A DNA stretch of 64,000 nucleotides, from positions 24,158,449-24,222,448 of the forward strand of contig NC_064773.1 of assembly GCF_011397635.1 (NCBI RefSeq), in the 5' to 3' direction. The notes under the pieces are model-generated. The model made no database searches and had not been told where the DNA came from. It worked only from the letters and a program-made list of their open reading frames with translations. Each line of letters starts with the position of its first letter. Positions within the stretch are counted from its first letter, which is position 1. Both the position numbers and the translations under genes were made by a program. Positions 19,801-31,989 of this stretch are shown one piece after another. This DNA comes from Epinephelus fuscoguttatus. Its lineage: Eukaryota > Chordata > Actinopteri > Perciformes > Serranidae.

Positions 19801-22800
19801 TATAATTTGCATGATAAACAGGAATGGTAATTTTAACATCCTCGTTGTCATTTTCATAGAATAACACATTAAATGATTACAGTGTGATTTTTGCAGGGAT
19901 CTGTACCAACCAAAAATTTTATTTAGAGTCTGTAGAATATGATATGTAGGGCCAGGACATCTCTACAGCATGACAGTATTACTTATAATGTTTATCTGAG
20001 ATCAGGAGTGCCACGTCAGCATGAATAGATGGCATCTTGACAACTGTGCAACAGATTTAAGCTGGAAATGTCAGATCAAAAAGAAGGCCCAACCCATTAT
20101 GGATAAGTCCATTAGACTGTATTTCAGTCAAAGTCTAACAAAGGAAACTGAAACAGAAACTGTGTCTTTATGTTAGAGATAACATAACAATCCGTCCTCA
20201 TCATTTAAGGAGAAAACGCCCAGCTGCAACTTCAGAGGCTTTATTTGAGCAGCTGCTGGCTGAAGGAGAGAGATGGGAGTTGGTCAACCTCTCCTCGTTG
20301 GCTACTATAAAAGGAGATTGTCTTCTCTAATGACATAACTGCAGCAAACAAAACTACAGCTTGACAACAGTTATGAATCCTCCCCCTCAGTCAGGACAGT
20401 GATCCTATCTCGTTATCTTGAAAAGCGACATAAATTAACCTGTTATCATGAGAAAACAAATTATTAACTGACATAAAAAAGATTGCAAGCAAGGCTGATC
20501 TTGGCTCCTGTACTATTCTGTGCTGTCATTACACAGACACTGATCTTATAATAAACACTGTCCCATGAAACCTCTCAAAGAAATTCTCTGATACTGCAAA
20601 ATAGTTATATGCAAGTTGTTGAAAGCTGATATGACCTATAAGGGAGTACTACCTCTTACACATACAGAATAATGTCTAATGCTTAAAGGTACTATAGATA
20701 TGTGATATAGGTGTGTGTGTGTGTGTGTGTGTTTTCAGAGTTACCCTATTAGAGCTGCTTATTGCCCAGCTACAAGAGGAACACTCAAGGGACTGTGGCA
20801 TCCCTCCCAGTGTGGCTTCCTTCCTGGCTAGTTCCTTCCACACAGGCTGCGGAGCTGTGCTGACTCTCGCCACTGGCTCTGCCTCCAGTGATGAGGTACA
20901 GATAGTAAACCTGACTGATGCATGTTTTGCAGGTCTGTGGAGCTGGTGTTGGTATGATGTGATTTCCCTCATGAAGAGCATAAACTGCGTGTATCATTTA
21001 AAGAGCTCTCTATAGTTTTATTTATTTATTTTTTCCATTTCATTCATGGTCCAACTCACAAGTCCGCTCCCTTACATGATCTTACATTAAGCATCCTTTC
21101 CCAATTTGACCAATTTTGGTTGCAATGCCTTGCAGGTCCTGCAGGAGGCACTGACAGTGATTAGCCTGCTGGATGTGCTGTGTGAGATGACCTCAGACCA
21201 CAGGCAGTTCATGTTCCTCCAGGACCATCCTGACCTTCTAGTGACCACTGTTGGTAAATGAAAACATACACTAAAAAAGCCGCTCTGACCGGGTTCACAA
21301 CCGCAGTTTGTGGGTCCATTTTGGCTGTTTTATGGTAAATATGTCAACTGATCCAGATCCTCATCAAATCACTGACAGAAACAAATCACAATTCTTGCAC
21401 ACAACCCTGCCTCATATTGACAACAGTAAAAACACAGCAGAGTTCAAATACAAATAAGTTTGACATGAATGACTGTATCAGGTACCTAACATCATGTCTA
21501 AAGTACATTTTTGAGAAATTAAAACCCATAATTTCACATTCATCATTTGAATAATAAGATGTAATAGCTTGAGCTATAGCTCTCATTTTTCACTCTTACC
21601 TTTTTTCCACAGCACTCCTGGAGCAGGTGCATGCTATAGGGAAGGCCAGTAAGAATATTTTCAGTGCTGCTCAGAACTTCTCCGCATTCGGTGAAGATGG
21701 GGGCCCCTCATCCCATTCTCCTGTCATCAGCTTCAAGGCCCATCTCATCAGACTGATAGGAAACCTCTGTTACGGCAACACCAACAACCAGAACAAGGTA
21801 TGGAATAAATGGATAGTTTCACACTAACATATTACGAACAAATCAAGAGCTGTAAACAGGAAGTCATACAGACTAACAGGTACCTCATTTATTAGACAGT
21901 TTGATGATGTTATCCTGACTTATCATGGACCCACGTGGAGAAATAAAATTTCACTCAGCAAAAATCCCCCACTTCTGGTAATGCATGGTCATATTATGAT
22001 GGCTACCAAATCCCTTGACATAAATATATATGCTTCAACATATATACTTCATATACAGTTCTCTTATTAAATAGCATGGTTGTCAGTTCCCAATCAGCAG
22101 ATGGATTCAGTAGTAGTTGAGCTTAAGAATTCATGCAAAAACTACAACTCTAATATCAAAAAATTCTGAAGTTGGTCCATATGCATTTACATCAGAGACA
22201 GATCCTATCAAAGTTTGCTTGGAAGCAGAGACTCTACTTTTCAGGTGGATATTTATTCAACAGCGGAGTCTGATTGGCAACTTTCAAACAAACCGGTCAA
22301 AATTTTGATTAATTTTAAACCAAGCAGGTAGGGTGTGAATGTACCTTTATTAATTGATGGCTTGATTTTTAGTAGTTGATTACTGATGTCAAATTTTAAC
22401 AGCAGACTTCAGCACTGATTTTCCACCGCAATCAGTTTTTGGGGCTCCCCAATAGAAGCCCCAGATCAGAGGCAAAGTGGTGTTGGCTTGGCTCTCAAGC
22501 GCTACGTGTGAACTCAAATGCTCACCAGTTCATATTTAACCAAATTATGGTCCTCAAGATGTTAAGGGCCGGAGAAAGTTAGGGATTTAGAAAATGAAAC
22601 TGCAGAGAAGATCTAAAATGAGATTGTTATTAGCTGGGATGCTTATTCATTACTTTTTTCTTTGGGATCTGTGGGCTTTTTGTGAGCACTCTTAATCGGT
22701 TTAATGGCGTCAAAGGTCAAGAGGAGGGTGAGAGATCTGTGGGGCCCTCCTGTTCTTGCTTTGACAGACCTATCTGTACACCAAATTAGCATGTTCAGAG

Positions 22801-25800
22801 TGCGGGTTCTAGTAATGGGCTGTTGTGTCAAACCCCGTCATCTCCTGAGGGCCGAGGACAACTGAGGACTGTAAAGGAGGGTAATGTCTAATGAAGCGTG
22901 AGGTGGTGTGTTCCTGTGACTGCAAGCTTACGAGTTCTTTCAACACAACAACTTGGTTTTGCACTGAAATGTGAAACATTCCCTCCCTCGCCTCTGTGAT
23001 TTTATCAGTTTCCCTCCATCGCCATCTGTCAGCATCTCACTATTAACATAAAGCAAAGACAGATAACAAAGCGAGTGGGGAGGAATTGGCCTCTATCTGT
23101 GGCACATTATAGACTCAGTCCTACTTAATAGAAACAGATTTGTGGAATGCTTGTGGGATGGCCACCCTCAGTTGGCCTCTCTATAATATTTATGGATGCT
23201 GATCTGTGGTCTGTCAGTGGTTTGAAATCACCCCATATCTGTTTTCACTAAGATCTCTTCCAGTAAACCAAATGTCATTCTGTTCACCTTTGGGAGAGAT
23301 TGTAATTTAAGATGCGTGCAGAGGGCTGAACTGCGTGCACCGGACTGAAGTCAGGGTCCAGTCGCTTGTTATTCATCTCTTTATGGGTCTGGACATAATG
23401 TTAGCAACTTCAGATAATCGTTTTGAAAGTGGAAAATCAGACCTGGGTGCTTGTACTAGTCAGCGACTTTGTTTCTTTGACAGTTTCAATGACATTTCCA
23501 TTTTGTGAAACTCAGCACTTGGTCTCGTTCTGGAGCTCCCAGCAGTGTGTTTGGAGGGTAACCACAAAGGCAAGAAGAAGGCAACAGCAAGCAAAGACAA
23601 TAATTAAGCCTATAGAATCAGACACATGATACAGAGCAGATCACCCTGTTGTGACGGCCTCAGACAAACCCACAACCACACTGCTGCTTTTGCATAGATG
23701 TGAGGCTCTGCTATGGACAGGGACACTTAGCTTGGATACATTTCATGCCTCTAAATGATTTTGTACTTGTTTTCTCTTTAAAAAGTGGTTACTGGCTAGA
23801 CTGCACTAGTCGACCAAATCCTTCAATTCACTGTGACTTTTCTATGTAAGATTTAAATGGTGTTGATGAGGCATTTCTTGGCTCTTTTTTTCAGAGAGAA
23901 TGGGCCGTCTGTGCTGGTATAGATGGTCTTTTCATAAACTAGGCTGTCTTTTTCATAGAAGACGCAAATACTTTTTAAATTGGTGTGATATGACCAGAAA
24001 AAATGGAGGAAAAAGACTGTGGTATTTGCTTTTCCTCAAGAGGTAGAAAACTTACAACTACCAGAATGCACTGTGCTGCACCGGACTAATAAATGCTCCC
24101 GCTCAGGGACGACATAATGTCAGTATCCTCTCCAAAAACACTTTAGTGGTCAGCTGGTAACAAATGATCTTGTGTTACAGTTAAACAGTAAGCTAAAATA
24201 TGTTTCTGAAAACACTGGAGCCGAGAAATATGCAACGCAGTAACAGCTATGATTTACACATAGTGCCAATACTGTTATGACACAAAGCTGGTTTAAAATC
24301 AGCAAAGCATCCCTTTAAAACTTGCTTTCACCTATTGCTTTGAAAATGCTATGAGAGGCTATGAAAACTTACATTTTGTTTTTCACAGAAGTTATGTCAG
24401 ATTCTGTATTGCCCTAAGGATGCTTCATCATGACAAACAATACAGAACGCCTTGATACATGATGTAATATAATCACAAAACAAATAGCATATCCAGATAC
24501 TCTGATTAAAATGAGGCTTTATTGAGCTAAGGAAGTTGTCAACACAAACATTGCTCCAGAACTGATTTTAAATAAATTGTGATAACTAATGGAAATTTGT
24601 TAGCGATGCCAAACATGGAAAGTGAAAACAGACATGTTTACAAAGTCCATTTTTTTTTACATCTTACTGAACTTGTCTCCTCAGGTGAGAGAACTGGAAG
24701 GCATCCCCCTCATCTTGGACAACTGCAATGTTGACAGCAACAACCCATGTATCCTTTTTCCTTGATGGTCTGGAAATACAAACCCATCTGTGTTTATGTA
24801 CATATATTTCAAGTTTATCTAAATCATTGTTCATATTTATGCCCAGAAGTCATCTTAGGCCTTGTGTATTTTATCCTGGCACTTTTAGAATTGAATTTGG
24901 CATGTTTGCACAGGAAAGCTGGTGGGTTTGCAACCAAACACAAGTGTTGCATCAGGCTTTGATTGCTGCAGTGTGTGAAGCCTGGCGAACCAAACCTGTT
25001 GAAGTCTTCACATTGTGTTCACCACCTCTCAATAGATCTCTGCTTGCAGCTGGTCAACAGTGTTGACTGATTGGCTGCATTTATTATTAGGGTTTGCTGT
25101 GCTGCTTGTAAATGCTGCTCTTTGTTGTGAGGAGCATTCAATCATGTCTGTTGTTGTATCAAATAGTTAGATCATAGTAAAAATGTAGACCACAGTGCTG
25201 TTCTTGTATTAAATTGTCTGTGTTTCTGATGTTTTGTCAGGCCCTGATTACATACATGAGGGAGGCAGAATATTATAAACAACTCTCAGTAGGATACAGT
25301 GCAACATCACTAACAACTCTGACAAATTGACGTTGTTTATACTTGGTTTTCAAATGTGTTGAGACAATCAAATCACAAATGCACTATTAAACACAAGTTT
25401 GAATGACCACCAATGTGCAGGATGTGGTGGTTGTTTTGGTGATAACGTGCTAATGCTTTATAATTTGCCTATTTTACAATGAGTTGGACAAAGTGTTGCG
25501 TGACCGTCCATCGTTTCGCCATTTGGAAGGAAATTTGTTGGATTCTGCCAACAGTGATATCTCCAGCTGCACCAACACAACTGCCAACATGACTGGTGAG
25601 AGTAATAACAACTGTGCGTGGGGCCCTTTGACATTCTAGTGACTCAGAGAGTTACAAAATGTGCACCATTGGGCCCATTCCCAGCCCCCCCAACACACAC
25701 TCCCTACCTAATTCCACTCTGTTTACTTGTTAACGCCAAGAGAGTTAAAAAGAGGAGAGTGACTGCATCATATTGCCTCATATCATTGGTGTACAACAGT

Positions 25801-27479
25801 AAAATGTGCAGTAAAGATTTAAAGTAAAAGGTTTGAACTTGCTGAAAATCTCAAAAGCTGGCGCACTATCATGGGGAAGCATCTGCAGTTAAACTTTGGT
25901 CGGAATATATTTTACACACAAAATAATGATATGGGTGACAGTTCAAATCTTTAGTGAAACACCATAAGCAAATTCTTTTTACCTGAAAATGTTTGATTGT
26001 ATATTGGCTTCGATCCATTCCAGCATACCCAAAAAGTTGAATGACACCATCCCTTTATTTCTAGTCCCATCTGCTGTAACTCTCCAGCATCGCAGCTCAT
26101 ACCCTTTAGCTCCAATGTGGTCAAAGACCATGTCTCAGCCTTCATTTAATAGCCTTGGTACTTACAGAGGGCCTGTCACATTAAGTGCCATCCCAAACCA
26201 GTTAGCAGGGTGTTGAAGTGGGTCTTAAATCCCTCCAACAGCAAACCTTCATCGATGCTGACTTACTGACATTCTGCAGCGTCGTGTTGTGTTTAAAATG
26301 GAAGGTGCACTGTACAAATGAAGTTACACGAGACTACCGGTACAAACATAAACTGCTCAAACTAATATAGACATTTAATAATGTCATACAGATGTTAACA
26401 ACTTAAAGGCTGCATTGTATTCTGGATCAAATGTACCTTTCGCTTGTCAAAAAAACAGAACATGTTCATTTGATTGTTAAGTTCGACAGGCTTTGAGAAC
26501 ATGCCGATTACTGTTTTATTTGGAGTCCACTGCTGGTCACTGAGCTCCACCCCATAAGTTGTTCTCATCTCCAGCCCCTGCTGGGCATCCTGCTGCCAGT
26601 TGGTATTAGCTGGCTAAAGTGAGGGCATTGTGCCAGATTGTCTTTTAACCAGGCCAATAGTCTGAGCTTGGCCTTTGTCCCTTGTGCCCGTTTCCCATAC
26701 ATGCTTACACACACACATATGCACGCACAACCCACTCCATCCACCTTTTTCATGTAGGTGTCAGCATTTGTTTCTGTCGAGAAAAGACTGTCAAAGAGAA
26801 ACACATTTGTTGATTTATGCGGGAAACTTGAGAGGGGGGAGCTGAGAATGTTTTGTATCACAAAACATAACTTGTCTGCGAAACTCGTTTGTTTGTTTGG
26901 CTGTCTGCGTACTCAGTGACCTGAGGAAAATACCAGGCTCTTGGGTATTTGACATCCTGAGTTGGACTTTGAATATGTTTTGCCTGTTTTGCTCGTACCA
27001 CTGTTAAGTTCTCTACCAGTCTGTCTTTGATAGTTTTTTTTTTTTACATATGCATTTTTTCATGAAGTTGTAAATGCATCTTGTGTTCCAACTGCTACAC
27101 GCTCATGTCTAGCATTAAGTATGAATTTAGTGTTGTTTTTGTGGTCCTTTAAACTGCTATTATGACATGAAATGTTTTCAAGATTATGAATTTCGTGTGT
27201 CTAAAATATATGCTCAAAAATACCATAAAGAACCATAGTTTAATTCTCTAGAATTTAAATTATAACGTTACTGTCCCTAACCGGATACCTCCAGTTATCA
27301 GCCAGTGGGCCATCTTCGCCATCAGGAACCTCCTAGAACACAACAAGCAGAACCAGGAGCAGATTGCCGCCCTGGAACGCCAAGGCAGTGCCGACTACTC
27401 TGCGCTGAGGGAGCTGGGTTTCCTGGTGGAGGAGCGAGATGGAAGCTTGCTGCTGAAAACTGTGAGGAAAGACTCTTGA
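16767..27479 (+). CDS. atxn10: Ataxin-10, complete, 11 coding exons
   Basis: Ataxin-10 is a cytoplasmic armadillo-like protein linked in mammals to neuronal survival, G-protein beta signalling and cytokinesis. CDS: 16767-16897, 18237-18428, 18716-18801, 18905-19001, 19317-19481, 19625-19705, 20739-20895, 21136-21253, 21613-21797, 24685-24748, 27295-27479; 1461 nt, 486 aa (human 475). The first ATG in the leader frame opens MAATIDSNMNISASIAGIL; an upstream ATG at 16716 is in frame but precedes the ETS site. Diagnostic stretches are RCGIQFLGNLS, ISLLDVLCEMT, FKAHLIRLIGNLCY, GIPLILDNCN and QWAIFAIRNLLE. The N-terminal 45 residues are poorly conserved, as usual. All junction phases agree. Confidence 0.97.
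18237..18428 (+). CDS. atxn10: atxn10 exon 2
   Basis: Encodes LLKVLSRLCDEL and LQLTAECFRAQRNAC, matching human LQLITECFRCLRNAC. Acceptor TTCTCCCAG, donor GTAATA, phase 2 out. Confidence 0.95.
18716..18801 (+). CDS. atxn10: atxn10 exon 3
   Basis: Encodes ELGFIDISFKLLSLLQTTRL. Acceptor CTTCTAG, donor GTAAGT, phase 1 out. Confidence 0.93.
18905..19001 (+). CDS. atxn10: atxn10 exon 4
   Basis: Encodes PLRCGIQFLGNLSVGNQ, matching human FRCGLQFLGNIASRN. Separated from exon 3 by only 103 bp. Phase 2 out. Confidence 0.95.
19317..19481 (+). CDS. atxn10: atxn10 exon 5
   Basis: Encodes LLSVDDEKAVNYASMVLHTC, the counterpart of the human DKKIVAYSSMILFTS stretch. Acceptor GTAAACAG, donor GTAAGA, phase 2 out. 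Confidence 0.93.
19625..19705 (+). CDS. atxn10: atxn10 exon 6
   Basis: Encodes VIIATQYFLKCSALVESMYS, aligned to human FLIITDLFLKSPELVQAMF. 81 bp, phase 2 in and out. Confidence 0.93.
20710..20738 (+). promoter_or_regulatory. atxn10: (TG)n-T4 splice acceptor of atxn10 exon 7
   Basis: The bases before the exon read ten TG units, TTTT and CAG, with almost no ordinary polypyrimidine tract. The layout resembles the TG-T tract at human CFTR exon 9, where UG repeats bound by TDP-43 reduce exon inclusion. Confidence 0.85.
20739..20895 (+). CDS. atxn10: atxn10 exon 7
   Basis: Encodes VTLLELLIAQLQEEHSRDCG, matching human VTLLDLMIAKI. 157 bp, entering in phase 2 and leaving in phase 0, so skipping it would shift the frame. 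Confidence 0.95.
21136..21253 (+). CDS. atxn10: atxn10 exon 8
   Basis: Encodes LTVISLLDVLCEMTSD, matching human ATIRLLDVLCEMTVN. Acceptor CCTTGCAG, donor GTAAAT, phase 1 out. Confidence 0.96.
21613..21797 (+). CDS. atxn10: atxn10 exon 9
   Basis: Encodes HAIGKASKNIFS and SFKAHLIRLIGNLCYGN, start of the conserved C-terminal ataxin-10 domain. Phase 0 out at GTATGG. Confidence 0.97.
21798..24684 (+). other. atxn10: atxn10 intron 9
   Basis: Longest intron of the gene here, in the position corresponding to the human intron that carries the ATTCT expansion of SCA10. No ATTCT or AGAAT tandem tract was seen. Positions 22830-23350 are complex, repeat-free sequence. Positions 23960-24330 resemble a dispersed fish repeat (ACTACCAGAATGCACTGTGC, CCGCTCAGGGACGACATAAT). 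Confidence 0.55.
24685..24748 (+). CDS. atxn10: atxn10 exon 10
   Basis: Encodes VRELEGIPLILDNCNVDSNN and P, then a split codon. Human has VNELDGIPLILDNCNLDDSN. 64 bp, phase 0 in, phase 1 out at a U12-type donor. Confidence 0.97.
24749..27294 (+). other. atxn10: atxn10 intron 10, predicted U12-type intron
   Basis: The donor reads GTATCCTTT (24749-24757), the GT-AG form of the minor-spliceosome 5' site. A TCCCTAAC branch-site match lies at 27274-27281, about 14 nt before the acceptor AG (27293-27294). The expected long pyrimidine tract is absent. The phase-1 position is also typical of U12 introns. Confidence 0.85.
27295..27479 (+). CDS. atxn10: atxn10 exon 11 with stop
   Basis: Encodes FISQWAIFAIRNLLEHN, then ELGFLVEERDGSLLLK and KDS before TGA at 27477-27479. 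Aligns with human LTQWVIYAIRNLTEDN and the KKVGFEVEK tail. Confidence 0.96.
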
Positions 27480-27559
27480 ACACCTTAGAGGAGCGGCCAG
27501 GAGAGAGGAGGCCCTTGACCCGTGAGCAGGTTTTCACGTGAAGTATTTATTTAGAAAGG

Positions 27560-27565
27560 ATTAAA
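27560..27565 (+). terminator. atxn10: Probable atxn10 poly(A) signal (ATTAAA)
   Basis: ATTAAA 81 bases after the stop, followed by a GT-rich stretch (27571-27605, with TGTGCACATG and GCTTGTGTGAAC), the usual downstream element. More distal AATAAA hexamers exist, for example at 31249. Confidence 0.5.
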
Positions 27566-28822
27566 GTACATGTGCACATGTATACGCTTGTGTGAACATG
27601 TCCTGCTGTTGTGCTAGATTAATGTTATTTAATGCTTTAGCTTCATCTGCAGGTCAATTACCTGTTCATAACTAAACACATACATTTTGTGCCTGTCCCG
27701 AATAACTGACAGCCACACTGCCGATAGACTACATAGAAAAGCGCTTTAGATTTAGATATTTCTATAAGAGAGGTATGTATAATTTACTTTCCTACCTCAG
27801 TAATGCTTGCACTCACGCCCAGATGGGGCTCATGGTATTGTTGATACACAAAAGGCCCATGGGGTCCCCCTGGTATAAAAACAGAGGTCAAGACATCAGG
27901 AGCGTTTGTTTTGTCTTGACCCAAGTCTGGGAAATGAAGAGTTTGGGAGAGGCGAGCACACGCTGGTACCTTTGGCAGAGCTGATGCTTTGTGGTTTAAT
28001 CCAAAGACAAAGAGCACCACAGTGTCCGGGCTTTTCACTTTGCTCAGACACTGATGGTACCAGCAGGGGTTGGGGTTTAATCCCAGGCCCATAGTGACTT
28101 CTGCAGTAACCATGAAACAGAGAATGACCAAAACATGATGTAATCAACCCCCTCACCACCATACCTACTTAAATGGTGGTGTCGTTGCCAGAGGGACAGT
28201 TAAACACTTAAAAAACTTTATCTAAACAGGCATGATATTATTAATATAATCTAAGGAACTAATAACTGACGCTATGCATGTTTTGTAATTCAAAAACATC
28301 TCTCAGTATACAGCATGAGTTTTGTTGCTGGATCTCTGCTTCTTGTTTTAAGGTTATAATAGTAAGGAGTTTCATACTCAACATAGTCTTATAACTTCTT
28401 TATCTTATTCCTCATCATCTTATGGCCAAAATACATAGGGCACGGATGCAGCGTCTTTTTTTTTCTTTACAAAAGGCTTTGCAGCTCTCCAACAGGTAAA
28501 AACTACATAGAACTGTATAAAAAAACCCAACTACAATCTGTTTTAAAATGATTACAATAAATACCTCATTGTACCAGAGGCAATACGATGCAACCATATG
28601 AAGGTGTATTTCACATCAAAATAAAATCAATCAAATCAATGCATGTAGATAAACCAATCCAGTTAATTAATTCAGCACCAGTTGATATAGCCTATATGCT
28701 TCCAAACCATCCATAACCAACTGCATTTTCACTTAGCAAAACTAAATACATACACAATAAAGCTAGTCTGTGTAGCTTCTTGACAGGCTGCGTCCATGCC
28801 CCATGTGTTTTGGCTATTATTC
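27566..28822. other. Intergenic sequence downstream of atxn10
   Basis: No gene recognised. The open frames here are short, overlapping and on both strands, without similarity to known families. Confidence 0.5.
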
Positions 28823-29218
28823 TTAAAGGAACAAATCATCTGCAAAATGACCGTTTGCATATTAATTATTCACTTTGTTACCTTAAATTTGTGAGGAAAC
28901 TTTTTTTCTTTCTTGCCTCCACAGTGAACGGAGAATCCAAAAAAGGCAAACATTCTTCATGAATAGGGTCCACATTTAATAACGACATTACATCAAAACA
29001 TCTGTTTACAAACTCTCACACAACTCATGTAGTATAATCGAAGTCATGTGGTCATAGCTGTATGCTTAGTACTTCCCAAACACATGCATTTTTAGAAGTT
29101 GCATTTCATGAAAAATGTCCGCCTTTTTTGGATTCCCCATTCACCATGCGAGAAAAACGTGTTCTTCACAAATTCATGGTAAAAATGGTTATTTTGCTCG
29201 TGAAGTTTCCTTTTGATC
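28823..29218. mobile_element. Fold-back MITE, copy 1
   Basis: The left arm contains TCCACAGTGAACGGAGAATC. The right arm carries the inverse, GGATTCCCCATTCACCATGC, and both hold AAAAAAGG/CCTTTTTT and a CATGAA box. A second copy of the family is at 49561-49830. Confidence 0.65.
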
Positions 29219-29559
29219 TTCTTTTTCCATCCTATTGCATAGTACGGTAGATAAATAAGGGATGGGGACCGATGGCATGCATCATAGATCATTAACCATC
29301 TAGTTTTACACCTAAGACTGCTTCTCTTTGCTGTATTTGACTTGAATTTGACTTTCTTAGAGATTTAGTAAATACTGTGCTTCCTTTTTAGCTGTAGCTG
29401 TGTGTTTGTGTTTGCATGTGCTTCTTCTTTTGATAATAGTTTGTGCTTCTAGATGAGTAGACGATGGATGAACGCATGCTGAAAGTGTACGAATAGTGAG
29501 TGAGTGAATGAATTAATGAATGAGTGAGTGAATCAGACCATAAGCATTAGTTTGCAGAA

Positions 29560-29940
29560 TGACATCCCTCCCTGTTCCTCCCGTTGCTGGATAAGCTGAA
29601 CAGTCCTGACACCTCAACAATGCAGCGCTTTACTGGCCTGCCCACACCCTGCTCCACCCTGTTTGCACTGCCTCTGATTTTTAATGACAAAATGTATTGA
29701 AACAATCGGCTGGACTCTCCCCTCAATCCGCCGGCATAGTAAAGGGAGCTTATGCGGTTCCGGTCCCCAGGATTTCAGACAGCTAACAAAACAGCTGTTA
29801 CTTGCGCTCGACTGGCTGGCTGCAATGCTTTTCAGCCCCACAGGAAAGAGGCTGTGCGAGTCAGCCGGGCTGAATTAGGTGGCATGGCCGCGGCCGCCTG
29901 TTCACCTCCTAACACATTAGTACCACATCAGTCAAGGCCA
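29560..29940. promoter_or_regulatory. Complex non-coding block, candidate conserved element
   Basis: High-complexity, moderately GC-rich sequence without repeat signatures or convincing coding frame, between atxn10 and wnt7b. A regulatory role is inference only. Alignment to other fish would decide. Confidence 0.2.
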
Positions 29941-30149
29941 GGAGTTCTTGTGTTTCCCATATCAGCGTTTTAAACTACAGGCCTCTACTGTATTGTATCT
30001 GTGCCTTCTTGTTTGATATTCGCCTTCAGCAAAAAAAACATTGTCAGGGTGTAAATTATATGCTACATGTTTGGGTCAAATAATGTTCATATAATGCTTA
30101 ATAAAATATTGTGTGTGACAAACAGCTTTTTTTGTAATGATTTTAATAA

Positions 30150-30617
30150 GGCCAATAGACCGAGTCACGGTGATTGTTTACAGTAACTTCTGGGTAGAAA
30201 ACCCAATGTCACATACATAAAATGTACACTCTCCCCCCTTCAGTTAGTGTGTAGGATAAAGCAGTCACAATATTCCATATATATAGCGTACATCTAAACA
30301 GATGTTGATTTTTTTTTAGGTAGCTTAAATACATTTGCTGCAACCCTCATCTACAGCAGTGCATTATTTAACTTCCGTACCAGGAGATTTGGTTTATCAA
30401 AGATGATAGCGAAGCAAGCACAACAGAAATGCCAGATAGGTCGGACCACTGTGTTTAACTATATGTTTTTAAATGTTGCAGTTATGGCTGAAAATAAAAC
30501 AGAAATAATTAAATTTGCTGATTCCACGTCACCGCAATCCCAGTTAGTTGCCAGTTGTCTACCCAGAGGTGATTGTTCTTGTTATGCAATGTCACAGTGA
30601 TTCGGTCTATAAAGGCC
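30150..30617. mobile_element. Short inverted-repeat element
   Basis: The left end GGCCAATAGACCGAGTCAC matches the inverse of the right end (GTGATTCGGTCTATAAAGGCC). A TCTGGGTAGA motif is also mirrored inside. About 470 bp, non-coding. Confidence 0.6.
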
Positions 30618-31631
30618 AGATGTGACATAAAACCCAAGAGGCGTTAAAAGGATGCTCAAATTTTATTGGTAAAAAAGAAAAAAATACAACTGTTCATGTT
30701 TGTAAGTGATGCAGACGTTGGTTTTGCCACAGAACAGATAAACCTAAATTAGCTGTGTTTGAAGTTACAACTATGTTTTAGGAAGCAGCACTGAGTTGTT
30801 CCTAATTCCTGAAAGGGCCATGAACACAACTGGAAACACAGAAATCTCTTCAGTCTAAAGCTGCACAACTAGTTGATCGATTACTTACTCGCAGTTCCAT
30901 GTGTGTACTCAAATACTTAACAGTGGTTTGCACAAAATTTCCTGGACTTTCCAACACTTGATGAATCACTTGGCTTTCATGAGCTATGTTGAATTGTGAA
31001 GGATCGTATGGAGATGGACAATCTGGGCTACTTTGATAAAAACACGTGGAGTATTTACAATTTAGGAACTCTGATCAAAAAAAAAACATAAATTCCAAAT
31101 AATTTATAGCTCTCAAATCTGAATACAATGACATTAGAAAACACTTGTAAATAGTGACTTTCTTTTCCATCTATAAATGACATAAAGTGCCACGTTCCTC
31201 ATATAAAAATATACTCTTCAAATTGTTTTGTAAGTTATATAAAGCCTAAATAAACATTTCTGAATACATTAAGGGTGCTGTCCAAAAATAGCTTTGATCC
31301 TCTCATACCCCCTCTGTGTGGTTAGAGAGCATGCCATCCACCCAGGCAGGCCTAAACCGCGCTGGAAGGCCTTGTGTAAGCAGAGGCCATCGTGGAATTC
31401 CACGTCTGCCGTTCATGGGAATGTTGGATGTATCTGAACCTGATTGCACCTCTATGGAGTTCCAATGAGGCTTGCATGCTTTTCTCAGAAGTCAAGAGCC
31501 CCCCGAAAACACAACAATGAACATGGTCAGGATGAAAAGTGCCGTTCAAACTGACAAGTTGGATGCTTAAAATAGCTTGGGAGTATTTTCACCCTCTTTG
31601 GCTCTCGGCGTAACAAAGGGTCTTGGTTCGA

Positions 31632-31656
31632 GGGGGGTGGGGTGGGGTGGGGGGGA
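31632..31656 (+). other. G-quadruplex motif between the convergent 3' ends
   Basis: Four G runs (6, 4, 4 and 7) separated by single T bases, fitting the strictest G4 pattern. It lies between atxn10 and the end of wnt7b. Confidence 0.8.
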
Positions 31657-31989
31657 TTTGTCCATGAGAGAGATGTCAGCACAGCACTCGACAGCACAAC
31701 TTACTGATGTCCCATGAAAAGAGAAAGAAATGTGATCATGTGAGTGCAACAGAAAAACAACTAATCTATAGTGAAGTACGCCACTGACCACTGATAATGG
31801 ATACAAATGAAATGAAACAGAGCTTAGCTGTTTAGTGGTTGTAAATGTGACTCCATGTGACTAGAAATTAGTTACTCCCAGCTTGAAATGTATCAGTAGC
31901 AATTGAAGGTCATAATAGAGAGGAAAAATGTTAGCTATCCATCCTTAAGACTAGGTTTGAAAGATATTTCTTTACATAAATAACTTTGT

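Noticed and set aside
21798-24684. ATTCT repeat equivalent to the human SCA10 locus
   Set aside because: Read through the corresponding intron on both strands; only isolated ATTCT words occur. The only pentanucleotide array in the window is CTCCT at 59095-59151.
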